From Neisseria sp. 83E34 (GTDB lineage Bacteria; Pseudomonadota; Gammaproteobacteria; Burkholderiales; Neisseriaceae): a DNA stretch of 64,000 bases. The stretch spans positions 144,519-208,518 of the forward strand of contig NZ_LGYH01000006.1 of NCBI RefSeq assembly GCF_001308015.1, in the 5' to 3' direction. A program made the translations under genes and the position numbers. Numbering within the stretch: the first letter of the stretch is position 1; the number at the start of each line of letters is the position of its first letter. Shown in pieces: positions 63,864-64,000 of the stretch. Under the pieces are notes generated by a model. The model was not told where the DNA came from. It was given only the letters and a program-made list of their open reading frames with translations, and did not search any database.

Positions 63864-64000
63864 CGAATCCGCTGTCTTCTTAAAGAAGGTGAAATGGTAA
63901 ACCTATTCCAGCACCGTCCATTATTAGCTATCTTCAATATAGAAACTCTTAAATAAGCTAAAACAGCAATAAGCTAAAACAGCAAAGCCTGTCTGAACCG

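Overview
This is ordinary-looking chromosome from a Neisseria species. The main evidence is several dozen copies of the 12-mer TGCCTGTCTGAA (or its GCCTGTCTGAA core), alone or as inverted pairs at gene ends. That word matches the TG-wadDUS DNA-uptake dialect described for N. wadsworthii-type neisseriae, not the ATGCCGTCTGAA of meningococcus. The gene set agrees: a hmbR/hemO haem pair, the dnaB-pilHIJKX minor-pilin cluster, a Laz-type azurin, divergent rluD/comL, Correia-like repeats, and IS1655- and IS1106-type remnants.

Layout. 1-3.5 kb: end of mrdA (PBP2), rodA and a MarC protein (cell elongation). 3.6-6.5 kb: trkA-trkH potassium uptake, on the minus strand. 6.8-10.6 kb: class I fumarase, a rhodanese and aminopeptidase P. 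10.85-14.6 kb: a PAP2 phosphatase broken at a C7 tract, a DUF533 protein, and a two-component system with a META lipoprotein gene between regulator and kinase. 14.8-21.1 kb: mltB, a TIR-bounded repeat, pnp, and feoA-feoB with an unlisted 48-aa Cys-rich partner. 21.4-24 kb: leuS. 24.1-24.6 kb: a MITE fused to an IS1106-type remnant. 24.8-30 kb: the pilin cluster and dnaB. 30.1-33.5 kb: pgeF, an acetyltransferase, rluD and comL (bamD). 34.1-38.8 kb: a 1247-aa secreted RTX/vWA adhesin with near-identical 279-bp repeats, and an OmpA-like lipoprotein. 39.4-47.7 kb: smc, bacteriohemerythrin, a lytic transglycosylase, a YajR-like transporter, ssb and recA. 47.9-51 kb: hmbR-hemO. 51.4-57.1 kb: ridA, a SitABCD/YfeABCD metal transporter and avtA. 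57.3-62.7 kb: PepSY, MOSC, azurin, dciA and secA. 62.9-63.9 kb: a decayed IS1655 copy.

Functional threads. Iron and metal acquisition is strongly represented (feoAB, hmbR-hemO, sitABCD), and each of these has a candidate 7-1-7 Fur-type palindrome upstream. DNA uptake and competence appear as uptake sequences, minor pilins, ComL, RecA and SSB. Cell-wall growth appears as PBP2, RodA, two lytic transglycosylases and a PAP2 phosphatase.

Most notable signals: (1) leuS and the sit-avtA block carry the foreign GCCGTCTGAA dialect inside a TG-wadDUS chromosome, which suggests import from another Neisseria; (2) the PAP2 gene is split across two frames at a C7 tract; (3) the adhesin repeat array; (4) a perfect FNR box upstream of bacteriohemerythrin; (5) rluD and comL start codons that overlap on opposite strands. 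I found no convincing wholly new system. The adhesin locus and the kinase/META arrangement are the best candidates for new biology.
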